Shown piece after piece: positions 8,101 through 14,556 of a stretch of 22,011 bases of DNA. Made by a program: the position numbers and the translations under genes. Positions within the stretch are counted from its first letter, which is position 1, and each line of letters starts with the position of its first letter. Below the pieces are notes generated by a model. The model worked only from the letters and a program-made list of their open reading frames with translations, was not told the DNA's origin and made no database searches. The stretch comes from JBOHDX01 sp050700835. Lineage in GTDB: Bacteria > Actinomycetota > Actinomycetes > Propionibacteriales > Nocardioidaceae. The DNA lies in the NCBI GenBank assembly GCA_050700835.1, contig JBOHDX010000139.1, forward strand, positions 1-22,011. Direction: 5' to 3'.

Positions 8101-8246
8101 ACACCACTGCCGCGGCACGCAAGACGGCGGCGAAGAAGACGCCCACGGCCAGCCGGACCTCGACCCGGACCTCGACCCGAACCTCGACCAAGGGAGCGAC
8201 TGCCACCAGGTCGACCGAGCGGAAGGTGACCGTCCGACAAGGGTGA
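5166..8246 (+). CDS. uvrA: UvrABC system protein A (excinuclease ABC subunit A) with basic tail
   Basis: A 1026-residue damage-recognition ATPase of nucleotide-excision repair; it acts as a dimer and loads UvrB on lesions. Two ABC modules are complete: Walker A GLSGSGKSS (residues 32-40), signature LSGGEAQRIRLA, Walker B LYVLDEPSIGLH; then Walker A GVSGSGKST (about 651-659), signature LSGGEAQRVKLA and VYVLDEPTTGLH. The zinc module between them uses CEAC...CEVC (Cys750, Cys753, about 774-777). An upstream zinc site begins ACPNDHP, a Cys/His variant I recall as usual in actinobacterial UvrA. Residues about 955-1026 form an extra Lys/Arg/Ala/Thr-rich tail beyond the usual ~950-residue length, with a 12-bp DNA repeat. 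The start is GTG at 5166 with GGGAG 11 nt upstream. A PafBC-type promoter precedes it. Confidence 0.98.
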   Translation: MADHLLIRGAREHNLKDVSIELPRDAMIVFTGLSGSGKSSLAFDTIFAEGQRRYVESLSAYARQFLGQMDKPDVDFIEGLSPAVSIDQKSTSRNPRSTVGTITEVYDYLRLLFARAGRPHCPVCGEPVGRQTPQQIVDRMLDLEDGTRFQVLAPMIRGRKGEYSELFRQLQTQGFSRARVDGEIHSLSEPPVLAKQKKHSVDVVVDRLTVKPSAKRRLTDSVETALRLADGLVVMDFVDLDVKDPARERRFSERLACPNDHPLESDELEPRSFSFNSPYGACPVCHGLGTRMEVDPDLVVPDPYKSLEEGAIAPWASAHVSDYFLRLLGALADDLGFTMSTPFSKLPGDARAALLKGHPTQVHVRYKNRYGRERSYYTTFEGVIPYIERRHGEAESDTSRERFEGFMREVDCPTCGGTRLKPITLAVTMTSHSGGEKNIAEVARLPISDAADYLSDLDMTPRERQIGERVLKEINERLRFLLDVGLDYLTLDRASGSLSGGEAQRIRLATQIGAGLVGVLYVLDEPSIGLHQRDNHRLIETLLRLRDLGNTLIVVEHDEDTIRVADWVVDIGPGAGEHGGQVVVSGPVQDLYDHPDSLTGAYLSGRREIPLPEIRRPRTPGRELVVHDAHEHNLRNIDVTFPLGLFVAVTGVSGSGKSTLVNDILYTSLAKRIYNARDIPGRHRTITGAEHVDKVIHVDQSPIGRTPRSNPATYTGVFDHVRKLFSQTPEAKVRGYQQGRFSFNVKGGRCEACSGDGTIKIEMNFLPDVYVPCEVCHGARYNRETLEVHYKGKSISEVLDMAIEEAVDFFAAIPPIARHLRTLVDVGLGYVRLGQPAPTLSGGEAQRVKLASELQKRSTGRTVYVLDEPTTGLHFEDIRKLLGVLGRLVDQGNTVIVIEHNLDVIKTADWVVDMGPEGGTRGGLVIAEGTPEQVADRADSYTGEFLAPILSGRAAPKAGRKAAKAPAQQSRKKDANTTNTTAAARKTAAKKTPTASRTSTRTSTRTSTKGATATRSTERKVTVRQG
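8155..8190. repeat. 12-bp tandem repeat, three units, in the uvrA 3' coding end
   Basis: Units 8155-8166 and 8167-8178 are identical (GGACCTCGACCC); 8179-8190 differs at the second and last bases. In frame they encode the repeated Arg-Thr-Ser-Thr of the basic UvrA tail. Confidence 0.9.
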
Positions 8247-8294
8247 GAAGTCCCTGTGAACCCGTCCGAAGTCACCCACCGGGCAAGGATCTCC

Positions 8295-8328
8295 GACGGG
8301 AGCCAGGCACTATGGACGGAGTCCCGTC
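8295..8328. other. Inverted repeat in the uvrA-Rieske spacer
   Basis: Perfect 7-bp arms GACGGGA (8295-8301) and TCCCGTC (8322-8328) around 20 nt that include ACTATGG. A shorter nested hairpin GGAC-GGA-GTCC lies at 8315-8325. There is no T-tract, so this is more like an operator or leader structure than a terminator. The 109-bp spacer otherwise holds only the GGGAG ribosome binding site of the next gene. Confidence 0.3.
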
Positions 8329-8355
8329 CTCGTGTCTCCTGGGAGATCGCCGTTC

Positions 8356-8844
8356 ATGCTTGCCGTGCCGCATCTGCCCGACCACTCCACGGCCGACCAC
8401 TCCACGGCCGACCACGGCGTCGACCGTCGCTCCCTGCTGCGCGGCGCCGCGGCGCTGGGCGGGGTGGCCGTGGCCTCGGCGGTAGTCGCTGGGTGCGGGT
8501 CCGCTGGCTCGACCTCCGGCTCCGCGGGCTCCAACTCCGGAGGCGGTGGTTCGTCGAGCGGCGACCTGGCCGCCGCGTCCTCGATCCCGGTGGGCGGCGG
8601 CACGATCTTCGCCTCGCAGCAGGTCGTGGTCACCCAACCCACGGCGGGGGAGTTCAAGGGTTTCTCTGCCGTGTGCACCCACCAGGGGTGCCTGGTGTCG
8701 ACCGTGTCGCAGGGATCCATCATCTGCCCCTGCCACAACACCCACTACTCGATCAAGGACGGGTCGGTCCAGAGCGGACCCGCCCCGTCGCCGCTGCCAC
8801 CCGAGCCGGTGCGCGTGCGCAAGGGTCAGGTCGCGCTGGGCTGA
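8356..8844 (+). CDS. Tat-exported Rieske [2Fe-2S] lipoprotein
   Basis: A 162-residue protein with a small Rieske domain, presumably a membrane-anchored electron-transfer protein outside the cytoplasm; its partner is unknown. Residues 23-47 form a twin-arginine lipoprotein signal: DRRSLLRG (Arg24, Arg25), an Ala/Val-rich core, and lipobox VVAGC with Cys47. A Gly/Ser linker (about 48-70) leads to the Rieske motifs CTHQGC (Cys107, His109) and CPCH (Cys124, His127); Cys112 and Cys126 are placed to form the usual disulfide. The ATG at 8356 has GGGAG 10 nt upstream. A GTG at 8332 is possible but lacks an RBS. The residues before the Tat motif contain a 15-bp DNA repeat (DHSTA). It follows uvrA, and its 3' end overlaps the opposite-strand TTC38-like gene by 19 bp. 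Confidence 0.9.
   Translation: MLAVPHLPDHSTADHSTADHGVDRRSLLRGAAALGGVAVASAVVAGCGSAGSTSGSAGSNSGGGGSSSGDLAAASSIPVGGGTIFASQQVVVTQPTAGEFKGFSAVCTHQGCLVSTVSQGSIICPCHNTHYSIKDGSVQSGPAPSPLPPEPVRVRKGQVALG
8380..8415. repeat. 15-bp tandem repeat, 2.4 units, in the Rieske gene 5' coding end
   Basis: GACCACTCCACGGCC at 8380-8394 and again at 8395-8409, then GACCAC at 8410-8415. In frame it encodes Asp-His-Ser-Thr-Ala repeats just before the Tat signal. Confidence 0.9.
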
Positions 8845-10169
8845 CCTGACGGGTCCGAGGCCAGCTCCCGCCACATGGCGTCGCGTCGACACGGTCGCCG
8901 GTCGAGCCGCCGGTCGAGCAGCACCGCCGCCTCGGCGCGGCGTCCGGCCCGAACGAGTGCGCACAGGCGCGTGTCGTCGATGACCTCGCGCTGAGCGTCG
9001 CTGCCACCACATCGCCAGATCGCCGACCCGAGGCGACCCAAGGCGTCGGCGCAGGCGCCGGGGTGCCCGTCGGCGAGCAGCACCAACGACGCGGCCAGCG
9101 GTGCCGCCACCTCCCGCAAGTCTGCCTGGTCCGACCCGAGGCACCAGCGGCGAAGGCATCGCAAGCGGTCCACGTCGCCGGCCGCGCACAAGGCTACGGC
9201 CGCGTGCATCGCCACGAACGAGGTCGTCGGCGTTTCGAGGTCGCAGGTGCTGACATGCGTCAACACCTCGGACACGTGGGGGACGTCCACCGCGCCGGGC
9301 GTGATCGACCACCGCCACAGCAGCGACGCAGCGTCCACGAGCGCACGGCAGCCATCGCTGGCGGGGGGAGCCAGCTGGCGGTCGTACCGCTGCCGTAACG
9401 CGCCCAGATCAAGCTCGGAAAGCTCGTGCAGGCCCGCGTGCCAGGAGAAATGCGCCAGGTTGTCGGCACCGGCTCCGTATGCCCCGATCCAGTCGTTGAT
9501 CCAGACCAGACCCGGCCCATGCTCGCCGGTCTCGTAGTGCACATGGGCTCGTGCGTGCACGGAGTGGCCCGCGACAGGCTCCGCGCCCAGTGAGAGCTCC
9601 GACAACGACATCGCCTCGTCGAAGCGGCCTTGCTCCTGACGGACGAACGCCAGCAGCCCGCTGAAGAACCAGTCGTCACCATAGGCGTCACGACAGCCCT
9701 CGACGATCGCCCATGCGTCCTGCGGCACGCTAGTGACACCGGCGAACGCGATGGTCGGGACGGCTACCGACAACAGCAGCGCGTCACGCGGATGCTCGCG
9801 CAGGTGCGCGATCAACGGCTCGCTGTCGCCGTCGATGTGGGACAGCACTGCGTGCACGTGGCTGCGTTCGCGCGGTGTGCTTCGGGCCGCGTGGCGTCGG
9901 GCCGAAGCCATCCGGGCCGGCAGGTCGACCGGCGCGCAGTACTCGTGTCCGAGTAGAGCCAGGGCGGCGTGCCCGAGAGCGAATGTCGGGTCGAGACCGA
10001 CGGACCGGGCCAGCGCACTCAGCCCTCCAGAGCGGATCCCGAGCAGGCAACGAACGCCCTCGCAGTACGCCAGGGCAGCCTCGGTGCTCGTGGTCAGGGC
10101 CAGACCGTACAGGTCTCGGACGACGGGCGACTGCCCGGCGAGCCGCTCCTTGGTCGGAAGTCCCGTCAT
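8826..10169 (-). CDS. TTC38-like tetratricopeptide repeat protein
   Basis: A 447-residue cytosolic protein with no signal peptide, made of helical TPR-like repeats. It resembles the TTC38 family. Landmarks are DPTFALGHAALALLG near residue 60, PRERSHVHAVLSHIDGD, HPRDALLL, FVRQEQGRFDEAMSLSELSL, HARAHVHYETGEHGPGLVW and HFSWHAGLHELSELDLGALRQRYD; the last blocks match the conserved His-rich core of the family. Molecular function is unknown. Repeat proteins of this kind usually mediate protein contacts. The ATG at 10169 is supported by a complete promoter whose -10 lies 6 nt upstream, so the mRNA is probably leaderless. The 3' end overlaps the convergent Rieske gene by 19 bp, so the two transcripts would be mutually antisense there. 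Confidence 0.8.
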   Translation of the reverse strand: MTGLPTKERLAGQSPVVRDLYGLALTTSTEAALAYCEGVRCLLGIRSGGLSALARSVGLDPTFALGHAALALLGHEYCAPVDLPARMASARRHAARSTPRERSHVHAVLSHIDGDSEPLIAHLREHPRDALLLSVAVPTIAFAGVTSVPQDAWAIVEGCRDAYGDDWFFSGLLAFVRQEQGRFDEAMSLSELSLGAEPVAGHSVHARAHVHYETGEHGPGLVWINDWIGAYGAGADNLAHFSWHAGLHELSELDLGALRQRYDRQLAPPASDGCRALVDAASLLWRWSITPGAVDVPHVSEVLTHVSTCDLETPTTSFVAMHAAVALCAAGDVDRLRCLRRWCLGSDQADLREVAAPLAASLVLLADGHPGACADALGRLGSAIWRCGGSDAQREVIDDTRLCALVRAGRRAEAAVLLDRRLDRRPCRRDAMWRELASDPSGQPSAT

Positions 10170-10175
10170 GAAAGT

Positions 10176-10204
10176 AGCCTAGCCAACTGGACTTTAACCT
10201 CCAA
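10176..10204 (-). promoter_or_regulatory. Promoter of the TTC38-like gene (leaderless)
   Basis: On the minus strand: -35 TTGGAG (10204-10199), exactly 17 nt, then -10 TAGGCT (10181-10176), then 6 nt and the ATG. The predicted start of transcription is at the A of ATG. This is the best -35/-10 pair in the window. Confidence 0.65.
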
Positions 10205-10210
10205 CCCGGT

Positions 10211-10234
10211 GCGCCTCTGGCGGGCCAGAGGCGC
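10211..10234. terminator. Perfect 10-bp hairpin between serA and the TTC38-like promoter
   Basis: GCGCCTCTGG (10211-10220), loop CGGG, CCAGAGGCGC (10225-10234). It is downstream of serA and 6 bp upstream of the next gene's -35 box. There is no U-tract, so it could be an actinobacterial-style terminator for serA, an insulator, or an operator. The rest of the 191-bp gap holds a bulged dyad at 10254-10271 and nothing else I recognise. Confidence 0.45.
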
Positions 10235-10360
10235 GGCGGCCACGACACTCACACGACAGGGTCACCCGTCGGGACAACGCCGTCAACGATGACGCGCGCT
10301 TGCTGCCGACCATCCGCGTTCCGCCCGCCCCGCCACCGCCGAGGGCGAGCTGTCCAGGCG

Positions 10361-11572
10361 TTAGCCGAGCACCCGCAGGTGGATCGTCTCTGGCATCTTC
10401 GCCAGCTCGGTGACCACGCTGGCCACCACCTCGGCGGCGACGTCGGTCAACACGTAGCCGAGGTCCCCGTGCGTCGTCAGAGTCTGACCCTCCACGTTGA
10501 CTCCGTGGTCGGCCAGGATGCGGTTGACCGTGGCCAGTACGCCTGGGGTGTTCGTGTGCAGGTGGGCGATCCGGTGCGTACCCGCGAACGGCTGCACGGC
10601 GATCGGCGGAAGGTTGACGCTCATCGTGGTGCCGCCGGTGGTGACGAAGTCGCGAAGCTTGCCGGCGACGTAGCGACCGATGTCCTGCTGCGCCTCCTCG
10701 GTCGACCCGCCGATGTGCGGCGTCAGGATCACGTTGGGAAGACCGCGCAGCTCGGAGTCGAACGCGTCGCCGCGCGCGTGCGGCTCCTCGGGGAACACGT
10801 CGACGGCCGCTCCGGCGAGGTGTCCGGAGCGGATGTGCCGGGCCAGCGCATTGTGGTCGACGACGAAGCCGCGGGACAGGTTGAGGAAGATCGAGCCGGG
10901 GCGCATCCGGGAGAGCTGCTCCTGCTCGAACAGCCCGGCGTTGCCGGGTCGTCCGTCCACGTGCAACGTGACCACGTCGGCCTCGCCGAGCAACTCCGAC
11001 AGCGAGGCGCACTCGATCGCGTTTCCGAGCGCGAGCTTGTCCGCGGTGTCGTAGAACACCACCCGCATGCCGAGCGCCTCGGCCAGCACCGACAGCTGGC
11101 TGCCGATGTTGCCGTATCCCACGATGCCCAGGCAGCGGCCGCGCATCTCGTGCGCGCCCTCCGCGGACTTCTCCCAGCGCCCTGCATGCAGCGCAGTGTC
11201 CTTCTCAGTGAGGCGCCGGGTGAGCGCGATCATCTCGGCGAGCACGAGCTCGACCACGCTGCGGGTGTTGGAGTAGGGCGCGTTGAACACCGCCACGCCC
11301 CGACTCGATGCCGCGCGCAGGTCGATCTGGTTCGTCCCGATGCAGAAGGCGCCGACCGCAACCAGGTGCGGGGCGGCGTCCAGGACGGTGGCGTCGACGT
11401 GCGTCTTGGACCGGATGCCGAGCAGGTCGACGTCACGCAACGCCTCGATCAGCTGCTCACGCGGCAGCGCTCCGCGGAGCACGGTTGCCTCGATCCCGCT
11501 CTCGGCGAGGATCGGGACGGAGTCGGGGTGGATGTTCTCGACCAGCAGTGCCTTCACCCGGCCATTGTCCAC
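10361..11572 (-). CDS. serA: D-3-phosphoglycerate dehydrogenase with C-terminal ACT domain
   Basis: A 403-residue dehydrogenase that oxidises 3-phosphoglycerate to 3-phosphohydroxypyruvate with NAD, the first step of serine synthesis. The NAD-binding motif GIVGYGNIG is at about residues 149-157. The catalytic triad is Arg234 (NLSRGF), Glu263 (FPEEP) and His286 (TPHIGGSTEEAQ). An ACT domain from about 332 to the end (HRIAHLHTNTPGVLATVN) suggests serine feedback. This is the short, E. coli-type architecture rather than the ~530-residue form with an intervening domain that is common in mycobacteria, so it may be a second or alternative SerA. The start GTG at 11572 is chosen for length; a GTG at 11557 is an alternative. 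It diverges from uvrC across 114 bp. Confidence 0.93.
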   Translation of the reverse strand: MDNGRVKALLVENIHPDSVPILAESGIEATVLRGALPREQLIEALRDVDLLGIRSKTHVDATVLDAAPHLVAVGAFCIGTNQIDLRAASSRGVAVFNAPYSNTRSVVELVLAEMIALTRRLTEKDTALHAGRWEKSAEGAHEMRGRCLGIVGYGNIGSQLSVLAEALGMRVVFYDTADKLALGNAIECASLSELLGEADVVTLHVDGRPGNAGLFEQEQLSRMRPGSIFLNLSRGFVVDHNALARHIRSGHLAGAAVDVFPEEPHARGDAFDSELRGLPNVILTPHIGGSTEEAQQDIGRYVAGKLRDFVTTGGTTMSVNLPPIAVQPFAGTHRIAHLHTNTPGVLATVNRILADHGVNVEGQTLTTHGDLGYVLTDVAAEVVASVVTELAKMPETIHLRVLG

Positions 11573-11658
11573 TGCGCCCCGATCCCTCGACGGTCCGGTG
11601 GTCCTGGCGGCGTGAAAGGCTCACGATCGCGGACAGCGGCGAGATCGGGTTGTCCGGG

Positions 11659-11680
11659 TGTCGGGGACGGCTCCTAGGGT
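11659..11680 (+). promoter_or_regulatory. RecA-NDp/PafBC-type damage promoter of uvrC
   Basis: TGTCGGGG (11659-11666), 8 nt, then TAGGGT (11675-11680). It has the same spacing as the element before uvrA and one mismatch (G for T) to TGTCRGTG-N8-TANNNT. The -10 lies 6 nt before the uvrC GTG, so the transcript would be leaderless. Confidence 0.7.
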
Positions 11681-11686
11681 GGGGGG

Positions 11687-13690
11687 GTGGCAGATCCGGC
11701 GACCTACCGCCCCAAGACGGGCGAGATCCCGGATTCCCCGGGCGTTTACCGCTTCAGCGATGACCGCGGACGGGTCGTCTATGTCGGCAAGGCCAAGTCG
11801 CTGCGCGCACGACTGTCGTCCTACTTCCAGGACATCGCCAACCTGCATCCGCGGACCCAGCAGATGGTCACCACGGCCGCTGCGCTGGACTGGACGGTCG
11901 TCTCGACGGAGGTCGAGGCGTTGCAGCTGGAGTACACCTGGATCAAGCAGTTCGACCCGAGATTCAACGTCAAGTACCGCGATGACAAGTCCTACCCATG
12001 GCTCGCGGTGACGCTCAACGAGGAGTTCCCGCGCGTCATGGTCGGACGCGGCCCGAAACGCAAAGGTGTCCGCTACTTCGGTCCCTACAGCCACGCCTGG
12101 GCCATTCGCGAGACGGTCGACCTGCTGCTCCGGGTCTTCCCGATGCGGTCGTGCTCGGCGGGGGTCTTCCGGCGGTCGGCACAGATCGGTCGGCCGTGCC
12201 TGCTCGGCTACATCGGCAAATGCTCGGCACCGTGCGTGGGGCGCGTCAGCGCCGAGGAGCACCGGGAGATCGTCGACGACTTCTGCTCGTTCCTGTCCGG
12301 CCAGACCTCGACGTACGTCCGCCGGCTCGAGCGGGAGATGGAGAGTGCGTCGTCCGCGCTGGAGTACGAGCGGGCGGCCCGGATCCGCGACGACATCGGC
12401 GCGCTCAACCGGGCGCTGGAGAAGAACGCGGTCGTGCTCGGCGACGGCACCGACGCCGACGTCGTGGCCCTCGTCGAGGACCCCCTGGAGGCTGCCGTGC
12501 AGATCTTCTCGGTCCGCGGTGGCCGAATTCGGGGACAGCGGGGCTGGGTCGCGGACAAGGTCGACGACGCAGACACCGGCGGGCTCGTCGAACGCGCTCT
12601 GGTCAAGCTGTACGACGGTGAGGTGGCCGATGCGATCCCGCGCGAGGTGCTCGTCCCCGCGCTGCCGGAGGACTCGGAGGCCCTGCAGGTCTGGCTGCAG
12701 GACCGTCGAGGTGGCACGGTCTCGTTGCGGGTTCCACAACGTGGGGACAAGCGGGCACTGATGGAGACGGTCGAACGCAACGCGAGACAGTCCCTGGTGG
12801 TGCACAAGACCAAGCGGGCCAGCGATCTCACCACCCGCAACCGCGCCCTGGAGGAGATCCAGCAGGCGCTCGATCTGCCCGAGGCTCCGCTTCGGATCGA
12901 GTGCTATGACGTGTCCAACCTGCAGGGCACGGAGGTCGTCGCGTCGATGGTCGTCTTCGAGGACGGCCTGCCCCGCAAGGGGGAGTACCGCCGCTTCGTC
13001 ATCCGCAGCGTCGACGGTCAGAACGACGTGGCGTCCATGCACGAGACGATCACCCGCCGTTTCCGCCGGCTGCTGGACGAGCGCGCCCGCAGCGGCGACC
13101 CCGACCTGGGCGTCGAGGCCGACGGTCCACTGCTGATCGACCCCGAGACGGGCAAACCGCGAAAGTTCGCCTACACCCCTGGCCTGGTCGTCGTGGACGG
13201 TGGTCCGCCGCAGGTGGCCGCTGCCGCGGCGGCCCTTGCCGAGCTGGGCATCGACGACGTACCCCTTGCGGGTCTAGCCAAACGGCTGGAGGAGGTCTGG
13301 CTGCCCGGGCAGGAGGATCCGGTGGTGCTGCCCCGCAGCAGCGAGGGTCTCTATCTGCTGCAGCGGGTGCGCGACGAGGCACACCGGTTCGCGATCACCC
13401 ACCACCGCGGGCGCCGGTCCAAGTCGATGGTGGAGAGCCTGCTCGACGACGTGCCCGGCCTCGGAGAGGTGAGGCGCAAGACGTTGCTCAAGCACTTCGG
13501 GTCGCTCAAGCGGCTCCGGGCGGCCGGTGTGGAGGACATCGCCGTGGTGCCCGGCATCGGTCCGCGGACCGCGCAGGCCATCGTTGCAGCGCTGGAGGCC
13601 AGCCGCCCGTCCGCGATGCCTGCCGTCGACGCGGCGACCGGCGAGCTCATCGACGACGACCCGTCCGCGACGCGGGAGGAGGCTCGGTGA
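11687..13690 (+). CDS. uvrC: UvrABC system protein C (excinuclease ABC subunit C)
   Basis: A 667-residue dual-incision nuclease of nucleotide-excision repair, cutting 3' and 5' of the lesion in the UvrB-DNA complex. Domains in order: GIY-YIG nuclease at about 14-92 (GVY at 19-21, YVG at 32-34, FNVKYRDDKSYP); a Cys-rich segment RSCSAGVF...GRPCLLGYIGKCSAPC; a UVR/UvrB-binding helix pair at about 208-243; an RNase H-like 5' nuclease region containing DVSNLQG and DGQNDVASM; and tandem helix-hairpin-helix motifs at about 585-640 (VPGLGEVRRK, VPGIGPRTA). The start is GTG at 11687, which matches the family N-terminus MADPATYRPK. It is the first gene of the run; its TGA overlaps the rapZ GTG (GTGA). 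Confidence 0.98.
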   Translation: MADPATYRPKTGEIPDSPGVYRFSDDRGRVVYVGKAKSLRARLSSYFQDIANLHPRTQQMVTTAAALDWTVVSTEVEALQLEYTWIKQFDPRFNVKYRDDKSYPWLAVTLNEEFPRVMVGRGPKRKGVRYFGPYSHAWAIRETVDLLLRVFPMRSCSAGVFRRSAQIGRPCLLGYIGKCSAPCVGRVSAEEHREIVDDFCSFLSGQTSTYVRRLEREMESASSALEYERAARIRDDIGALNRALEKNAVVLGDGTDADVVALVEDPLEAAVQIFSVRGGRIRGQRGWVADKVDDADTGGLVERALVKLYDGEVADAIPREVLVPALPEDSEALQVWLQDRRGGTVSLRVPQRGDKRALMETVERNARQSLVVHKTKRASDLTTRNRALEEIQQALDLPEAPLRIECYDVSNLQGTEVVASMVVFEDGLPRKGEYRRFVIRSVDGQNDVASMHETITRRFRRLLDERARSGDPDLGVEADGPLLIDPETGKPRKFAYTPGLVVVDGGPPQVAAAAAALAELGIDDVPLAGLAKRLEEVWLPGQEDPVVLPRSSEGLYLLQRVRDEAHRFAITHHRGRRSKSMVESLLDDVPGLGEVRRKTLLKHFGSLKRLRAAGVEDIAVVPGIGPRTAQAIVAALEASRPSAMPAVDAATGELIDDDPSATREEAR

Positions 13691-14556
13691 GCAGTCACAT
13701 CGGTGAGCTCGTCCTGGTCACCGGCATGACGGGTGCGGGCCGAAGCACGGCGGCGAAGTCCCTCGAGGATCTCGGCTGGTTCGTGATCGACAACCTGCCG
13801 CCGCAGCTGCTGGGCGAGGTCGTCGACCTCGTGGGCGAAGCCGGTGACGAGGGCATCCAGCTCGCGGTCGTCGTCGACGCGCGGTCACGCTGGTTCTTCA
13901 GCGCTCTCGTGGGCGCCCTTCGTCGGGTGGTCGAGTCCGGACTGCAGCCATCGATCCTGTTCCTCGACGCCTCCGACGACGTACTGGTCCGGCGTCAGGA
14001 GGCGGTCCGCCGGCCACATCCGTTGCAGGCCGGCGGCCGGCTGCTCGACGGCATCGGCGCCGAACGCGACATGCTCAGCGAGCTGCGCGCGGACGCGGAC
14101 GTGCTGATCGACACCACCCAGCTCAACGTGCACCAGCTGGGCGCCAAGATCGCCACCGCGTTCGGGGACGAGACCGACTCCCAGCTGCGGGCGACGGTCG
14201 TGTCGTTCGGCTTCAAGTACGGCATCCCGGGCGACGCCGACATGGTCGCCGACATGAGGTTCCTGCCCAACCCGTTCTGGGTGCCGGAGCTCCGCCACCA
14301 GACCGGGCTGGACGAAGCGGTCGCGACCTATGTGCGAACGCACCCCGACGCGGTCGCGTTCCTCGATCGCTACGACGCCTTGCTGGAGGCCGTCACCGAC
14401 GGGTTCGTCCGCGAAGGCAAGCGGTTCATCAGCGTCGCCATCGGCTGTACCGGCGGACAGCACCGCAGCGTCGCCATGTCCGAAGCCCTCGGCGCGCGAC
14501 TGCGCGCCCACGGGGTGGAGACCGTCGTGATGCACCGCGACCTGGGACGCGAATGA
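13687..14556 (+). CDS. rapZ: RapZ/YvcJ-family nucleotide-binding protein
   Basis: A 289-residue RapZ (YvcJ) family protein. In E. coli RapZ is an RNase adaptor controlling GlmS through small RNAs; in actinomycetes the role is not settled, though the gene is constantly linked to yvcK and whiA. The N-terminal P-loop is GMTGAGRS (residues 13-20), where the usual Walker A lysine is Arg19, a substitution I recall as common in actinobacterial members. DNLPP follows at about 35-39. The C-terminal domain has the conserved SFGFKYGIP and GCTGGQHRSV (from about residue 253). The GTG start overlaps the uvrC stop by 4 bp and the TGA overlaps the next ATG by 4 bp, so all three genes are translationally coupled. 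Confidence 0.95.
   Translation: MSSHIGELVLVTGMTGAGRSTAAKSLEDLGWFVIDNLPPQLLGEVVDLVGEAGDEGIQLAVVVDARSRWFFSALVGALRRVVESGLQPSILFLDASDDVLVRRQEAVRRPHPLQAGGRLLDGIGAERDMLSELRADADVLIDTTQLNVHQLGAKIATAFGDETDSQLRATVVSFGFKYGIPGDADMVADMRFLPNPFWVPELRHQTGLDEAVATYVRTHPDAVAFLDRYDALLEAVTDGFVREGKRFISVAIGCTGGQHRSVAMSEALGARLRAHGVETVVMHRDLGRE

Noticed and set aside
11621..13042. Long minus-strand frame opposite uvrC, and similar ones at 15534-17231 and 17666-19054
   Set aside because: These are antisense to conserved uvrC, whiA/gap and pgk. They lack motifs, RBS and plausible promoters.
13687..13746. RapZ P-loop Lys-to-Arg change as an inactivating mutation
   Set aside because: GAGRS is, as far as I recall, the normal form in actinobacterial RapZ, and the rest of the protein is well conserved.
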